Shown piece after piece: positions 42,276-51,011 of a stretch of 64,000 bases of DNA. A program made the position numbers and the translations under genes. The stretch comes from Bradyrhizobium sp. 1(2017) (GTDB lineage Bacteria; Pseudomonadota; Alphaproteobacteria; Rhizobiales; Xanthobacteraceae): positions 1,818,001 to 1,882,000 of the forward strand of contig NZ_CP050022.2 in the NCBI RefSeq assembly GCF_011602485.2, in the 5' to 3' direction. The notes under the pieces are model-generated. The model worked only from the letters and a program-made list of their open reading frames with translations. It did not search any database and was not told the DNA's origin. The stretch's first letter is position 1. Each line of letters starts with the position of its first letter.

Positions 42276-45200
42276 CTAGTCCCCGGCGATCGTCGCGCCG
42301 AACTTGTAGTTCACGCCGACGCGGACGGTGTCGGTCCTGACCTGCGCATCGGAATCGAACGAGGTCGCCATGCCGCCGGCCATGTTCGGCGTGGCGCGGA
42401 ATGAGCCGAGATCGGCGTGAAGATATTCGATCCGTCCGGTCCAGTTGCCGAACAGCCGGCTTTCCAGTCCGGCGCCGACCGCCCAGCCGAAGCGGAACGT
42501 GTCGACATTGAAGGGCGTCGTCGTCGCCGCACCGGTCGTGGTGAAGCCCGACACCGATCCCGATGAGGTCACGGTCCCGAACGGAACACCGGCCGTGAGA
42601 TAGGCGAGGGTTGCTGGCGTCACCGCGACGCCGACGCGGCCGCGCAGCGAGGCCATCCAGTCGAGCCGGTAGGCCATGGCGGCCGTCATCGGGGCATCGA
42701 GCGGGAGCAGGGCGGCGTTGCAGGCGGCTGTCGGGCACGTGGTCGACGACTGTCCGTGCTGGCCGGCATACGCGAAATCGCCTTCGATGCCCGCCACCAT
42801 CCGCCCCATCGTCCAGTTGTAACCGGCCTGGACGCCGAGCCCCGCATGATCGAGCCGCGCGCTCGGGCGCTCGCCATAGAGCGGGTTCAGGCTCGCATTG
42901 TCGATGAAGCCGGCATAGGTCTTCGCGGCGCCCCATGAATATCCGGCATTGCCGCCGACATAGAAGCCGCTCCAGTCCCACGATGGGGCGAACCGCGCCT
43001 CACGGAAGATCGAGGGCGTATCCTGCTCGCGCGCGATGCCGATCCTGGTGGTCGCCGGCGCATCGGCACCGTATTTGACGTTGAGGAACAGCTTGACGGT
43101 CCGGCCCGGCAGCAGGATCTCGTCCTTGTGGAACTGCACGGAGTTGCGGATGTCGGCGTTGAGGAGATTGTCGCCGGTCAGGCCGGTCGCCAATTCCACC
43201 GCGCCCCAGGGCGAATCCTTCCAGCGCTGCCGGTGCTCGATTTGGAGCTTGAGCAGATTGTAGCCGTCGGTCGGCGTGTCGAATTGCGCAAAGTCGTTCT
43301 GCCGGAAGGCGTGCAGCAGGTTCAGCCGCGCGTACCAGGCGTCGCTGCGCCAGTACACGCCGCCGCCGAGCCGCATCGGCGGGATGCGCGGCACGTTGGT
43401 GCCGTCGGTGAAGGTGGCGCGCACCATGTCGAACTGGCCTTCCAGTCCGAAGATGCCGCCGGAGAGCGGCGACACGTCCCATTGCCACGACAGTTCGCCG
43501 CCGCGGAAGATCGCGTCGCGCTGGGAGTAGGCGACCTGGATGTAGTCGCCGGTGCCGCCGGCCAAACAGGTCGCGAACGTCGCCCCGCAGAAATTGCCGG
43601 TTGACTGGCCAAAGATGAACTTGTCGTAGCGGGTGTAGTAGAGGCTGGCATCGAACCTGACATCGCCGAGGATTCGCTTCAGGCCGATCTCCGCGGTGTT
43701 GGCGGTCTCGAGTGTCAGGTCGGAATTGCCGATCTTGAAGGTCTTCTCCGAATCATCGGGCCCGCTGGCGAACAGTTCGAGCGCGCGCGGCGCGCGCTGG
43801 ATCCGCTGCAGCGTCAGGCTGGCCTGAAGATACGACGGCAGATCCTTGATCACGCCGAGGCTGAGGCTCGTCGGCAGGAAGCTCGATCGGGATGGCGAGC
43901 TCACCGGTTCGTTCGGCGGCGGCAGGTAGGTCGATGGAAATTCGAACGAGGTGCCGGCGACATCGACGGATTCGATGCGGGCGGCGAACTGGGTTCGCAG
44001 CGTATCGGTGTGCTGCAATTCCTCGAACACGTACCCGGCGGCGGTCTTGGTCTGCGCCGGAAGCAGGATGGCCTGGCCGATCGTGTCGAGGCGCTGGTAT
44101 GCGGCCTGCACGCCGACGATGCCGGTCAGCGCGCCGAGCGGCGTCGCCACCGGCCGGCTTTCCACTTCGACCTTGCCCTCGGTCTGGCGGTTCTTGAAGG
44201 TCGCGCCGATGGTCTGGAAGTTTCCGAAAGCGGTCTGGTTGAGATTGATCTCGTCGTGCCGGTAGTCCGAATAGCCGAGCCAGTAGCGGACGGCGGCGAT
44301 CGCCATCGCGTCCGGACGATACTCGCCCTTGCTCATGATCTTGGTCTGCTCGAGATCGTTGTGCTGCTGGCTTTCGGCCGCCGCGATGCCGGGGACATGG
44401 TAATCGCTGGTGAAACGGGAGATCGACAGGCCGGCATAGCCGCCGTCGAACAGATAGGAGCCGCCGATCGCCGCGCCCGCGCTCTGCATCGCCGAGTTCG
44501 GCTGTCGGCCGTTGAAGGCCGGCGCCGGGCTGGGCGGCGCGAGATAAGGGTAGCTCGGGATGCGATAGTCCTGGGCGCCGCGGCCGTAGACGTCGGCATG
44601 CACGGCTGCGTTGCCGGCACCGGCGTCGAGCAGCAGGCCGCTTTCCCAGCCATTGTCGACCGAGGTGACGGCCGACCGCAGCTCGGCGGCCATTCCCCCG
44701 ACCGGCGCGGCAATCGGAATCCGGTTGTTGGTGACGTCGACGATGCCGCCGACGGCTTGCGAGCCGAAGCGCAGGGCGCCCGGCCCGCGAAAGATCTCGG
44801 TCTTCTGCAGCGCCAGCGGATCGAGCGGAACGCCGTGATCCTGCGCGATGTCGGAGACGTCGACACTGCCGATGCCGTTCTCCTGGATCCTGACCTTGGC
44901 GTCGGACAGGCCGCGCAGCACGGGGCGCGACGACTGGGTCGACAGGCCGGCCGAGGTCGCGCCGGGTGCGGTGAAGAACAGATTGCCGAAGCTCGTGCTT
45001 GTGCTCGCCTGGATCTGGTCGCCGGTCAGCGCCGATGGCGCGAAGGGCGGGACGGCGGACGCGGCCGGTGGCGGCGTGGGCGCCGCTACGCTGCGCGATG
45101 CGGTCGGCCGGCCAGCCGGCTCATTGCGCGTGGTGCGGCGAGCTGGCCTCGGCTGCCGGCCCTCGACCGTCACCTGGGGAATTTCGATTTCTGACGGAGC

Positions 45201-45479
45201 ATTGGCCTGTGCCGGCGATGACGGCGCGGGCGCTGACGGCGGCGCCGGGGTGGCGGAGGACGGGGACCCGGACGTGGTGGGGGCCGGCGCGGGTGCTGCG
45301 GAGGGCCGCGCGTTCGATGCATCCGGCGACGCTTGTGGCTGGGACTGGGCTGCGGGCGACCCGGACGGGGCGTCGGTCGCGGGAGGGGTGGCCTGCTGGG
45401 CCGCCGCGATCCCGTGCAGGCAGATCAAGGCGACCGACGTCGTGCCCAAAAGGGCCCGACGAGCAACCCAAACGCGCAT
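42276..45479 (-). CDS. ZnuD-like TonB-dependent receptor fused to a C-terminal Omp25-type beta-barrel
   Basis: 1067 residues from the ATG at 45479, chosen for GGAGG six bases upstream. Signal peptide MRVWVARRALLGTTSVALICLHG... ends AAA. A ~130-residue Pro/Ala/Ser-rich stretch follows, then the plug (ALTGDQIQASTSTSFGNLFF, VLRGLSDAKVRIQENGIGS, DHGVPLDPLALQKTEIFRGPGALRFGSQAVGGIVDV), close to the zinc receptor ZnuD. The main barrel ends at the aromatic strand GRTVKLFLNVKY (~805). From ~834 to the end (WDWSGFYVGGNAGYSWG ... RVGVNYKFG) is a complete-looking Omp25/Omp31 barrel. The last six residues ATIAGD follow its terminal strand. No frameshift or stop separates the parts. Substrate: metal (Mn or Zn) suggested by neighbours. 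Confidence 0.9.
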   Translation of the reverse strand: MRVWVARRALLGTTSVALICLHGIAAAQQATPPATDAPSGSPAAQSQPQASPDASNARPSAAPAPAPTTSGSPSSATPAPPSAPAPSSPAQANAPSEIEIPQVTVEGRQPRPARRTTRNEPAGRPTASRSVAAPTPPPAASAVPPFAPSALTGDQIQASTSTSFGNLFFTAPGATSAGLSTQSSRPVLRGLSDAKVRIQENGIGSVDVSDIAQDHGVPLDPLALQKTEIFRGPGALRFGSQAVGGIVDVTNNRIPIAAPVGGMAAELRSAVTSVDNGWESGLLLDAGAGNAAVHADVYGRGAQDYRIPSYPYLAPPSPAPAFNGRQPNSAMQSAGAAIGGSYLFDGGYAGLSISRFTSDYHVPGIAAAESQQHNDLEQTKIMSKGEYRPDAMAIAAVRYWLGYSDYRHDEINLNQTAFGNFQTIGATFKNRQTEGKVEVESRPVATPLGALTGIVGVQAAYQRLDTIGQAILLPAQTKTAAGYVFEELQHTDTLRTQFAARIESVDVAGTSFEFPSTYLPPPNEPVSSPSRSSFLPTSLSLGVIKDLPSYLQASLTLQRIQRAPRALELFASGPDDSEKTFKIGNSDLTLETANTAEIGLKRILGDVRFDASLYYTRYDKFIFGQSTGNFCGATFATCLAGGTGDYIQVAYSQRDAIFRGGELSWQWDVSPLSGGIFGLEGQFDMVRATFTDGTNVPRIPPMRLGGGVYWRSDAWYARLNLLHAFRQNDFAQFDTPTDGYNLLKLQIEHRQRWKDSPWGAVELATGLTGDNLLNADIRNSVQFHKDEILLPGRTVKLFLNVKYGADAPATTRIGIAREQDTPSIFREARFAPSWDWSGFYVGGNAGYSWGAAKTYAGFIDNASLNPLYGERPSARLDHAGLGVQAGYNWTMGRMVAGIEGDFAYAGQHGQSSTTCPTAACNAALLPLDAPMTAAMAYRLDWMASLRGRVGVAVTPATLAYLTAGVPFGTVTSSGSVSGFTTTGAATTTPFNVDTFRFGWAVGAGLESRLFGNWTGRIEYLHADLGSFRATPNMAGGMATSFDSDAQVRTDTVRVGVNYKFGATIAGD

Positions 45480-45526
45480 TCCCAACCTCCAACGTGCTCC
45501 CGGCACGCTTAGCAAACGCACCAACA

Positions 45527-45542
45527 TGTAGCTAAAGCTACA
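45527..45542. promoter_or_regulatory. Candidate MntR operator before the TonB-dependent receptor (16-bp palindrome)
   Basis: TGTAGCTAAAGCTACA is a palindrome with 7-base arms, TGTAGCT / AGCTACA, around AA. Its TAGC-TAAA-GCTA core matches the TAGC-N4-GCTA core of enterobacterial MntR boxes. It lies 48 bases before the receptor start and about 120 bases before the mntR-like gene, so one site could serve both divergent transcripts. Confidence 0.6.
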
Positions 45543-45664
45543 ATTGAGATGCTCGGCTACGATGTCAAGGTGGGGCTGTTGCAATTGCGAAGCTGTTGCA
45601 GGAAGGCGACACGGCAAACCGCCGGCTTGCAATGTCCTGCCGGGGGGCCCATGGTCGGTCAGCT

Positions 45665-46159
45665 ATGAATGCGGATTCTCCCATGGGCCGGAAGGCTTCA
45701 CCGACGCGCAAGCCCTCTCTGCATGCCCTGCCGACGGAACAGGCACAGGCGCGACGCTTCGGCAAGGCCCGTACCGCGCGGTCGACGGCGATCCTGGAAG
45801 ACTATGTCGAGTTGATCGCCGATCTGATCGAATCGACGGGTGAGGCGCGGGCCACCGACATCGCGCGGCGATTGGGGGTGTCGCATCCCACCGCGATCAA
45901 CACGATCGCCCGGCTGAAGCGCGAGGATCTCGCCACGGCGCGCCCCTATCGCGGCATTTTCCTGACCGAGAAGGGCGAGGCGCTGGCAAGGCGCGTGCGC
46001 GCGCGCCACCGTCTCGTGCTCGAAGTCCTGCTCTCGCTCGGGGTGCCCAGGGAGGCCGCCGAGGCCGATGCCGAGGGCATCGAGCACCACGTCTCCGAGG
46101 CCACCCTCAAGGCCTTCTCGGATTTCCTCAAGGGATCGCGGGTCAAGAAGGCCAGTTGA
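45665..46159 (+). CDS. mntR: MntR-like (DtxR family) manganese-responsive regulator
   Basis: 164 residues from the ATG at 45665; other in-frame starts at 45632 (ATG) and 45596 (TTG) cannot be excluded, none with a strong ribosome site. HTH: EDYVELIADLIESTGEARATDIARRLGVSHPTAINTIARLKREDLATARPYRGIFLTEKGEALA. The metal and dimer segment RHRLVLEVLLSLGVPREAAEADAEGIEHHVSEATLKAF has the expected Glu/His ligands (EGIEHH) of the Mn2+ sensor MntR. In other bacteria it represses manganese import when Mn2+ is plentiful. It diverges from the receptor with a matching palindrome between. Confidence 0.88.
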   Translation: MNADSPMGRKASPTRKPSLHALPTEQAQARRFGKARTARSTAILEDYVELIADLIESTGEARATDIARRLGVSHPTAINTIARLKREDLATARPYRGIFLTEKGEALARRVRARHRLVLEVLLSLGVPREAAEADAEGIEHHVSEATLKAFSDFLKGSRVKKAS

Positions 46160-46371
46160 GCGGGGGCCCTTGCCCGGGCTTCCTCCGTTCGAGGCTTCCG
46201 CTCCCGGGCGCGGTCTATTTGTCGTCGCACTGCTTTCCAATTCTCGCCAAGTTTGGCGATCAGCAACGCTTCGACATCCAGCAGAGGCGTGACGCTTGAT
46301 CCAGCTCAAGGGTTGGCGCGCCTCGCAAGACGACAGCCGGCCTCGGACGAGCATCATCTGGCAGGGTCAAC

Positions 46372-46566
46372 ATGTTGAATGAAGCAGTCGATCATGCGTT
46401 GCATGAGGTGCAGGCCGCGCGGCGTGACCTCACCCTGACCACCTTCTGCGTGCGGCAGGCAGAAGCACGTTGCAGATTGGATCGAGCCAAAGCCAGCCTT
46501 GCCGATCTGAAGCAGTCCCGGAACCACGACTGGGCCTCTCACGACAACGCTTCCATCCCACGATAA
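46372..46566 (+). CDS. Possible small helical protein, 64 aa
   Basis: MLNEAVDHALHEVQAARRDLTL begins an amphipathic helical frame with regular Ala/Leu spacing, then FCVRQAEARCRLDRAKASLADL. No ribosome site of note and a competing minus-strand frame covers the same bases, so this is a weak candidate. Confidence 0.35.
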   Translation: MLNEAVDHALHEVQAARRDLTLTTFCVRQAEARCRLDRAKASLADLKQSRNHDWASHDNASIPR

Positions 46567-47039
46567 GTGGCGGGTCTTGATCCGGACTTTTCGCCGTCCG
46601 CCTCGATATGGCCGATCGTGATGTTTCGAGAGAAGTCTCTCAAGGCCCAAGCGACAAGCCGCAACGTCAATCTTGGATGACATACACGCGGGTGCAGTCC
46701 AGCACTGTCACCGCAGTCCCATCTGTCTGATTGATCGTATTCGACCTCACATCGCTTTTACGCTCAGCAGCCGATGCTGGAGTGACTTTGGCGGATGTGT
46801 TCGATGTGTGTTCGATGTGACGCGACTTCAGACCTGCGGGGATGTGGGTGTGCGTCACGCAATGGTGAGCATACCGGCTTGCCGTTCGCGCAGCCGTGAT
46901 TTTTCACCGCGTGTTTTTTCCCGGGCGCATGCCTACCTAATCCTTGTTCAAGAAATTCGAAGGAAACGCGTTCAACAGAGCAGCCGATTCGAGCCAGCGC
47001 GAATGCTCCGCACGAACAACAGCCGTTCGGAGTACGACT
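46567..47039. other. Intergenic region with no supportable gene
   Basis: About 470 bases with short frames only. A minus-strand 63-residue frame (46667-46858) ending TAVTVLDCTRVYVIQD is the most protein-like, but I could not tie it to a family. Possible decayed sequence. Confidence 0.35.
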
Positions 47040-47318
47040 ATGATTGGATTCAGGACTTCCATTATTGCAGCGATGATATCGATTGGCGCGATCAGCTCTG
47101 CAAGTGCCCAATGCCCGACGTGGGCGACTTCAAATCCAGCTTCGTTTCAGGCGCAATATCCCAATAGGGATGTGCTGAACGACTGCGAGTTGACGCCAGC
47201 AGGCAGAATGGGCCTCGAACTCCCTGGCGGCGCGGCTCCCTGGTATGGGCCCAGCAGGGCTTATGGGGCAATGCCTGGCGTTGCTCGGCACCACGGCTTC
47301 CAGCACCGATCGCGGTGA
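47040..47318 (+). CDS. Small secreted hypothetical protein, 92 aa
   Basis: ATG at 47040 starts MIGFRTSIIAAMISIGAISSASAQ, a clear signal peptide (A-x-A cleavage). The mature ~68 residues (CPTWATSNPASFQAQYPNRDVLNDCELTPAGRMGLELPGGAAPWYG) have two Cys and resemble small exported rhizobial proteins of unknown role. The frame upstream to 46944 has no supporting signal. Confidence 0.65.
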   Translation: MIGFRTSIIAAMISIGAISSASAQCPTWATSNPASFQAQYPNRDVLNDCELTPAGRMGLELPGGAAPWYGPSRAYGAMPGVARHHGFQHRSR

Positions 47319-47563
47319 GGATCTGAAAATGGATCCGGATGGTTGGATTCCGGCGGACAAGCCGGAGCGCGCCATGTCGAATGACCAGACAATCAATCCG
47401 TGTACCTTCGCGATTCCTCCCGTTTTCGGCCCAAACTGATCCCGTCGAGGCCGGATGCGCTCGGCCCACGGATGTCTCGCCAATTTCTGCGCCAGGCCAT
47501 GTCGGAACCCGGGCCGGCCGTTCGTCTTGAAACCGAGCCGCCTCGAACCGGAGTTCTGCGTAA

Positions 47564-48505
47564 ATGGCCCCGCGCGCCAATTGGAAAGGCTTCCTGCGAC
47601 TGTCCCTCGTCACCTGTCCCGTGGCGCTCTTTCCGGCCACATCCGAGAGCGAGAAGATCTCGTTCAACCAGCTCAACCGGCAGACCGGCCACCGCATCAA
47701 ATATGTGAAGGTGGACGCGGACACCGGCGACGAGGTGCCGAACGAGGACATCGTCAAGGGTTACGAGCTCGAGAAGGGCCAGTACATCGAGGTCTCGAAA
47801 GAGGAGCTCGAGGAGATCGCGCTGGAGTCCACGCGCACCATCGAGATCGACGAGTTCGTCGGCAGGTCGGACATCGACCCGCGCTATCTGATCCGCCCCT
47901 ATTACATCCGGCCGGACGGCAAGGTCGGCCACGACGCCTTCGCGGTGATCCGCGAAACCATCCGCGAAATGGACAAGGTCGCGATCGGGCGCGTGGTGCT
48001 GACCAACCGCGAGCACATCATCGCGCTGGAGCCGATGGACAAGGGCCTCGTCGGCACCCTCTTGCGCTACCCCTACGAGGTGCGCAGCGAGCAGGAATAT
48101 TTCGACGAGATCCAGGACGTCAAAGTTACCAAGGACATGCTCGATCTCGCCAGGCACATCGTCAACCAGAAGGCCGGACGTTTCGATCCCGGGAAGTTCG
48201 AGGACCATTACGAGACCGCGCTGATCGAGCTGATCAACGAAAAGCGCGCCGGCAAGGTTATCCGGCCGAAGGAGCGGCCGAAGGGCGAGAACGTCGTCGA
48301 CCTCATGGAGGCGCTGCGGCGGAGCGTCGGCAAGGAGGCCGGGAAGCAGGCCGCGCCTGCGAAGGCGGGCAAACCGGCGAAGAAGCCGAGGAAGGCGGCG
48401 GCCGGCCAGAAGGAGATGCTGATGCCGATCGCGGGCAAGAAGGCGGCCGCCAAGGAGACGTCCGCGAAGAAGCAGGCCTCAGGGGCGCGGCGGAAATCGG
48501 CATGA
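47564..48505 (+). CDS. ku: Ku protein, non-homologous end-joining
   Basis: 313 residues. MAPRANWKGFLRLSLVTCPVALF is the bacterial Ku N-terminus; the core beta-barrel (KISFNQLNRQTGHRIKYVKVD, DIDPRYLIRPYYIRPD, HIIALEPMDKGLVGTLLRYPYEVR) forms the homodimeric ring that threads DNA ends. The C-terminal ~55 residues are Lys/Ala-rich (AGKPAKKPRKAAAGQ), the usual extended tail that aids DNA binding and ligase contact. Ku recruits LigD; no ligD is in the window. Stop overlaps the next gene (ATGA at 48502-48505). Confidence 0.95.
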   Translation: MAPRANWKGFLRLSLVTCPVALFPATSESEKISFNQLNRQTGHRIKYVKVDADTGDEVPNEDIVKGYELEKGQYIEVSKEELEEIALESTRTIEIDEFVGRSDIDPRYLIRPYYIRPDGKVGHDAFAVIRETIREMDKVAIGRVVLTNREHIIALEPMDKGLVGTLLRYPYEVRSEQEYFDEIQDVKVTKDMLDLARHIVNQKAGRFDPGKFEDHYETALIELINEKRAGKVIRPKERPKGENVVDLMEALRRSVGKEAGKQAAPAKAGKPAKKPRKAAAGQKEMLMPIAGKKAAAKETSAKKQASGARRKSA

Positions 48506-48885
48506 AGCATCCGGTGACGCCGGACGGACGCTACTTCGTCGTCCGCGGTCGCCTTTGGAGAATGGCCAACCCCGATCTCGCGGAAGATGAGCGCGCAGCG
48601 CTGGTGAAGCGGCTGATGGCAGCGAGGCGCGCGGTCCGCGACGCCAAGGCGGACAAGGACCTGGACCGAGAGGCGGCCGCGCACCGCGCCGTGGACGAGG
48701 TCAAGTGCGCGCTGGGGGAGCGGGAGCCGGTCTGGTGGACCGACGGCGCGCCGGACTTCAATCGCCACATGGCCAGGACCACGCCTTATGCCGCCTGGTA
48801 CGCGAAGCTCCTTGCCGCAGACCTCAAAGGCCCTCGTCAACGCACTCCGGACACGTCTCGCCAATCGAATCGAGGACATCGTTGA
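48502..48885 (+). CDS. Conserved ku-linked hypothetical protein
   Basis: 127 residues: MKHPVTPDGRYFVVRGRLWRMANPDLAEDERAALVKRLMAARRAVR, then EREPVWWTDGAPDFNRHMARTTPYAAWYAKL. The DGRYFVVRGRLWR and WWTDGAPDFNRHM blocks are recognised from a small protein that often sits beside ku in rhizobia; its role in end joining is unknown. Translation is coupled to ku by ATGA. The last ~20 residues are unlike homologues and overlap the convergent small gene at 48824-49092, so the true family C-terminus may be earlier. Confidence 0.78.
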   Translation: MKHPVTPDGRYFVVRGRLWRMANPDLAEDERAALVKRLMAARRAVRDAKADKDLDREAAAHRAVDEVKCALGEREPVWWTDGAPDFNRHMARTTPYAAWYAKLLAADLKGPRQRTPDTSRQSNRGHR

Positions 48886-49092
48886 TCTCCGCGAGGCCTG
48901 ATCCGCGGAGACACCGTCCGGTGGGTCCTGGCGCGCAAGCGCGACCGCGATATCGCGCGCGTGCGGGTCGGCACGATCCCTGGCCCAGCCATGCTCCTCG
49001 CATTCGCAAATCGCGCCAGCCTCCTGCAGTACATGTATGGCCCATCCCCGCAGGGTTCGGATCGCCGGCCGGCGTTCCCTCGTCATCGGCAT
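48824..49092 (-). pseudogene. Frameshifted small conserved protein gene
   Basis: Starting at the ATG at 49092 (AGGAG about 11 bases upstream), frame 1 reads MPMTRERRPAIRTLRGWA, HVLQEAGAICECEEHGWARDR, DPPDGVSADQ. The expected continuation, LAEINDVLDSIGETCPECVDEGL then TGA at 48824-48826, is in the next frame. The shift lies near 48894-48900, where one base seems missing in GATCAGGCCTCGCGG. Both halves are protein-like and together resemble a small conserved Bradyrhizobium protein of about 88 residues, so this is a recent single-base deletion or a sequencing error. Confidence 0.65.
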
Positions 49093-49323
49093 TTCGAGAT
49101 CACTCCTGCCGGGACGAATCCGTGCGCCCGCCTGCTCGTTCCGGGCAGTTAGCACGGAGCAGGGATTCCCAAACGGCGGGGCTGGGCTTGTCCACTGCTC
49201 CGAAGGTCTGGGGATAATCCTGGGTGGGGGCAGGGTCTTCTTTCAAGCACAGTCAGCGTGGCTCGGCCGCAATTGCGGGGCACGCAGGTTTGCGTGAAGG
49301 AACCTGATACTGAGAGGCGACTT

Positions 49324-49914
49324 ATGTCGTCATCGGTTTTCGGAGGACTTGCCATGGCCATTGATGCGTTCGCTGGCACTACTCCCGTGTTTCTCCCCGA
49401 GCAGTTCTTCGTTGGTCGCTTTGAAGGATGGGCGGTGGTTGAAAGTCTCGTCGGCGGACTTTTAAAGCGAGCGACGATAACGGCGCATGGTGAGTTGGAC
49501 GCGGACACCGACACCGTCGTCCTCACTGAAACCTATACCTTTGATGATGGCCACAGCGACACGCTACGCTGGACGATTCACAAGATCAGCGAAGGTCAAT
49601 ACACTGGCCATGAAAATCGCTTGGAAGGTGAAGCCACCGGCGAGCAGGCCGGTTGTGCATTCCATTGGAGGTACATGCGCGACACCCCCCAAGGGGATGG
49701 AAAGTCGTTCAAGCTCAACTTCGATGATTGTTCTACGCGATTGATGATCGAGCGTGCATTGTTCGCGGAAGCGCTGGGCGTGCGGGCATCCCGTTCGCAA
49801 CGGCGCATGTTACTTATCGGAAGGTTTGATGGTTTGGTCGTGGCACGAACTCAAGCGCGACCAGTGACGCGAGCCATCGGGTCTAAAGCTTGCTGCCAGT
49901 GCGAGAACTCATAA
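49324..49914 (+). CDS. DUF3833-like protein
   Basis: 196 residues from ATG at 49324 with GAGAGG nine bases upstream; the frame begins at 49258. FFVGRFEGWAVVESLVGGLLKRATITAHGE, then VLTETYTFDDGHSDTLRWTIHKISEGQYTGHENRLEGEATGEQAGCAFHWRYM and RRMLLIGRFDGL follow the repeated pattern of the DUF3833 beta-barrel family (lipid-binding-like). No signal peptide is obvious at this start. The last ~25 residues (ARTQARPVTRAIGSKACCQCENS) look unlike the family and may be a replaced tail. Stand-alone gene. Confidence 0.75.
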   Translation: MSSSVFGGLAMAIDAFAGTTPVFLPEQFFVGRFEGWAVVESLVGGLLKRATITAHGELDADTDTVVLTETYTFDDGHSDTLRWTIHKISEGQYTGHENRLEGEATGEQAGCAFHWRYMRDTPQGDGKSFKLNFDDCSTRLMIERALFAEALGVRASRSQRRMLLIGRFDGLVVARTQARPVTRAIGSKACCQCENS

Positions 49915-49986
49915 GCTGCGATGCCGTTCTTTCGTTCTTCAATCTGTAAGGGATATGGGGCTTTCGATCGACGGCATTCGCTGAAA

Positions 49987-50874
49987 CTAGGAGGCAGCGT
50001 GGGTAGAAGCAAATGTCATTGCTGAAGGCATCCGCATGCCATCTATGAGAAACTCTAACAACGGCTGAACCAGTGCTTTCTCGGCCACGTCATCTCCAAG
50101 CACGACGATCTCCGTCATTGGCAAAGGCGGCCAGTGTTCCGGTACATCTATGATCTGCATTCCTTCCTGGACAAAGGAGCGACCCAAAAGCGTAATCCCC
50201 AGCCCACCGGCAACCGCAGCCTGAACACCGGTGAGGCTGCTGACGGTGCATGCTGTGACCCACGCCTGTCGCGCCCCATCGAGCGTTGTGAACATGAGGT
50301 CTCGATAACTGCACGGCGGTCGGAGAAGTACGAGTGGCAACGGCCGGTCCAGATCCAGCCGGAAGTCGGAGGCGGCAAACCATACCATCGGCTCCCGCCA
50401 GATAATGCGACCTCGCGCTTTGAATTCCTTTGTCGCGATAACGAGGTCCAGATGTCCTGCTTCGAACTCCCGCAGCAGATCGTGGGTCAGGCTGGTGTTG
50501 ACATCGAGTTGCACGCCTGGGTGCAGCCGAAGAAAGCGTGCGAGGAGTCTGGAGAGTTGGAGCGGAACGAAATCTTCGCAGATTCCAACGCGCAGCCGGC
50601 CTTTTGTCTGCGGAGCCTGAAGCGAGCGTATGACATCGTCATTCAGGTCAAGCAGCCTCCGCGCTCCGATCAGCAATTGGCCGCCGGCGCCCGTTAGTGC
50701 CAGCGATCGGCTGGTCCGATCGAAAATGGGATATCCGATGAGTTCCTCGAGCCTCCGGATCTTTTGGCTTACGGCGGATTGTGAACGGCCGACCATGTCA
50801 GCGGCGGCGGTAAAGCTCCCGGCATCGGCAACCGCAACGAAGGCGCGCAACAAATCAAGATCGAGGTCACGCAC
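49987..50874 (-). CDS. LysR-type transcriptional regulator, divergent from an oxidoreductase operon
   Basis: 295 residues from a GTG at 50874; a TTG further upstream (50937) would add 21 residues, so the start is uncertain. HTH: DLDLLRAFVAVADAGSFTAAADMVGRSQSAVSQKIRRLEELIGYPIFDRTSRSLALTGAGGQLL, then LysR effector domain. It diverges from the MDR-cupin-HbpS-propeller operon, so it likely controls that operon. Codon use in 49.3-52 kb seems a little less G/C-biased than neighbours, which could mean acquisition. Confidence 0.9.
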   Translation of the reverse strand: MRDLDLDLLRAFVAVADAGSFTAAADMVGRSQSAVSQKIRRLEELIGYPIFDRTSRSLALTGAGGQLLIGARRLLDLNDDVIRSLQAPQTKGRLRVGICEDFVPLQLSRLLARFLRLHPGVQLDVNTSLTHDLLREFEAGHLDLVIATKEFKARGRIIWREPMVWFAASDFRLDLDRPLPLVLLRPPCSYRDLMFTTLDGARQAWVTACTVSSLTGVQAAVAGGLGITLLGRSFVQEGMQIIDVPEHWPPLPMTEIVVLGDDVAEKALVQPLLEFLIDGMRMPSAMTFASTHAAS

Positions 50875-51011
50875 ATCGCACCCATTAGGTTCTCTACTAG
50901 ACCCATTCAAACTATGCGTTTTCCTTCTCTGCGCCAAGGAGGCAAGAGATTGGCTTGAGGAAATGCCGCCCGCCGCGGGCGGCGGTTGACCGACCTCAAG
51001 AGGAATCCGGA

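Noticed and set aside
46667..46858. Minus-strand 63-codon frame ending TAVTVLDCTRVYVIQD
   Set aside because: No recognised family and no clear start; possible fragment only.
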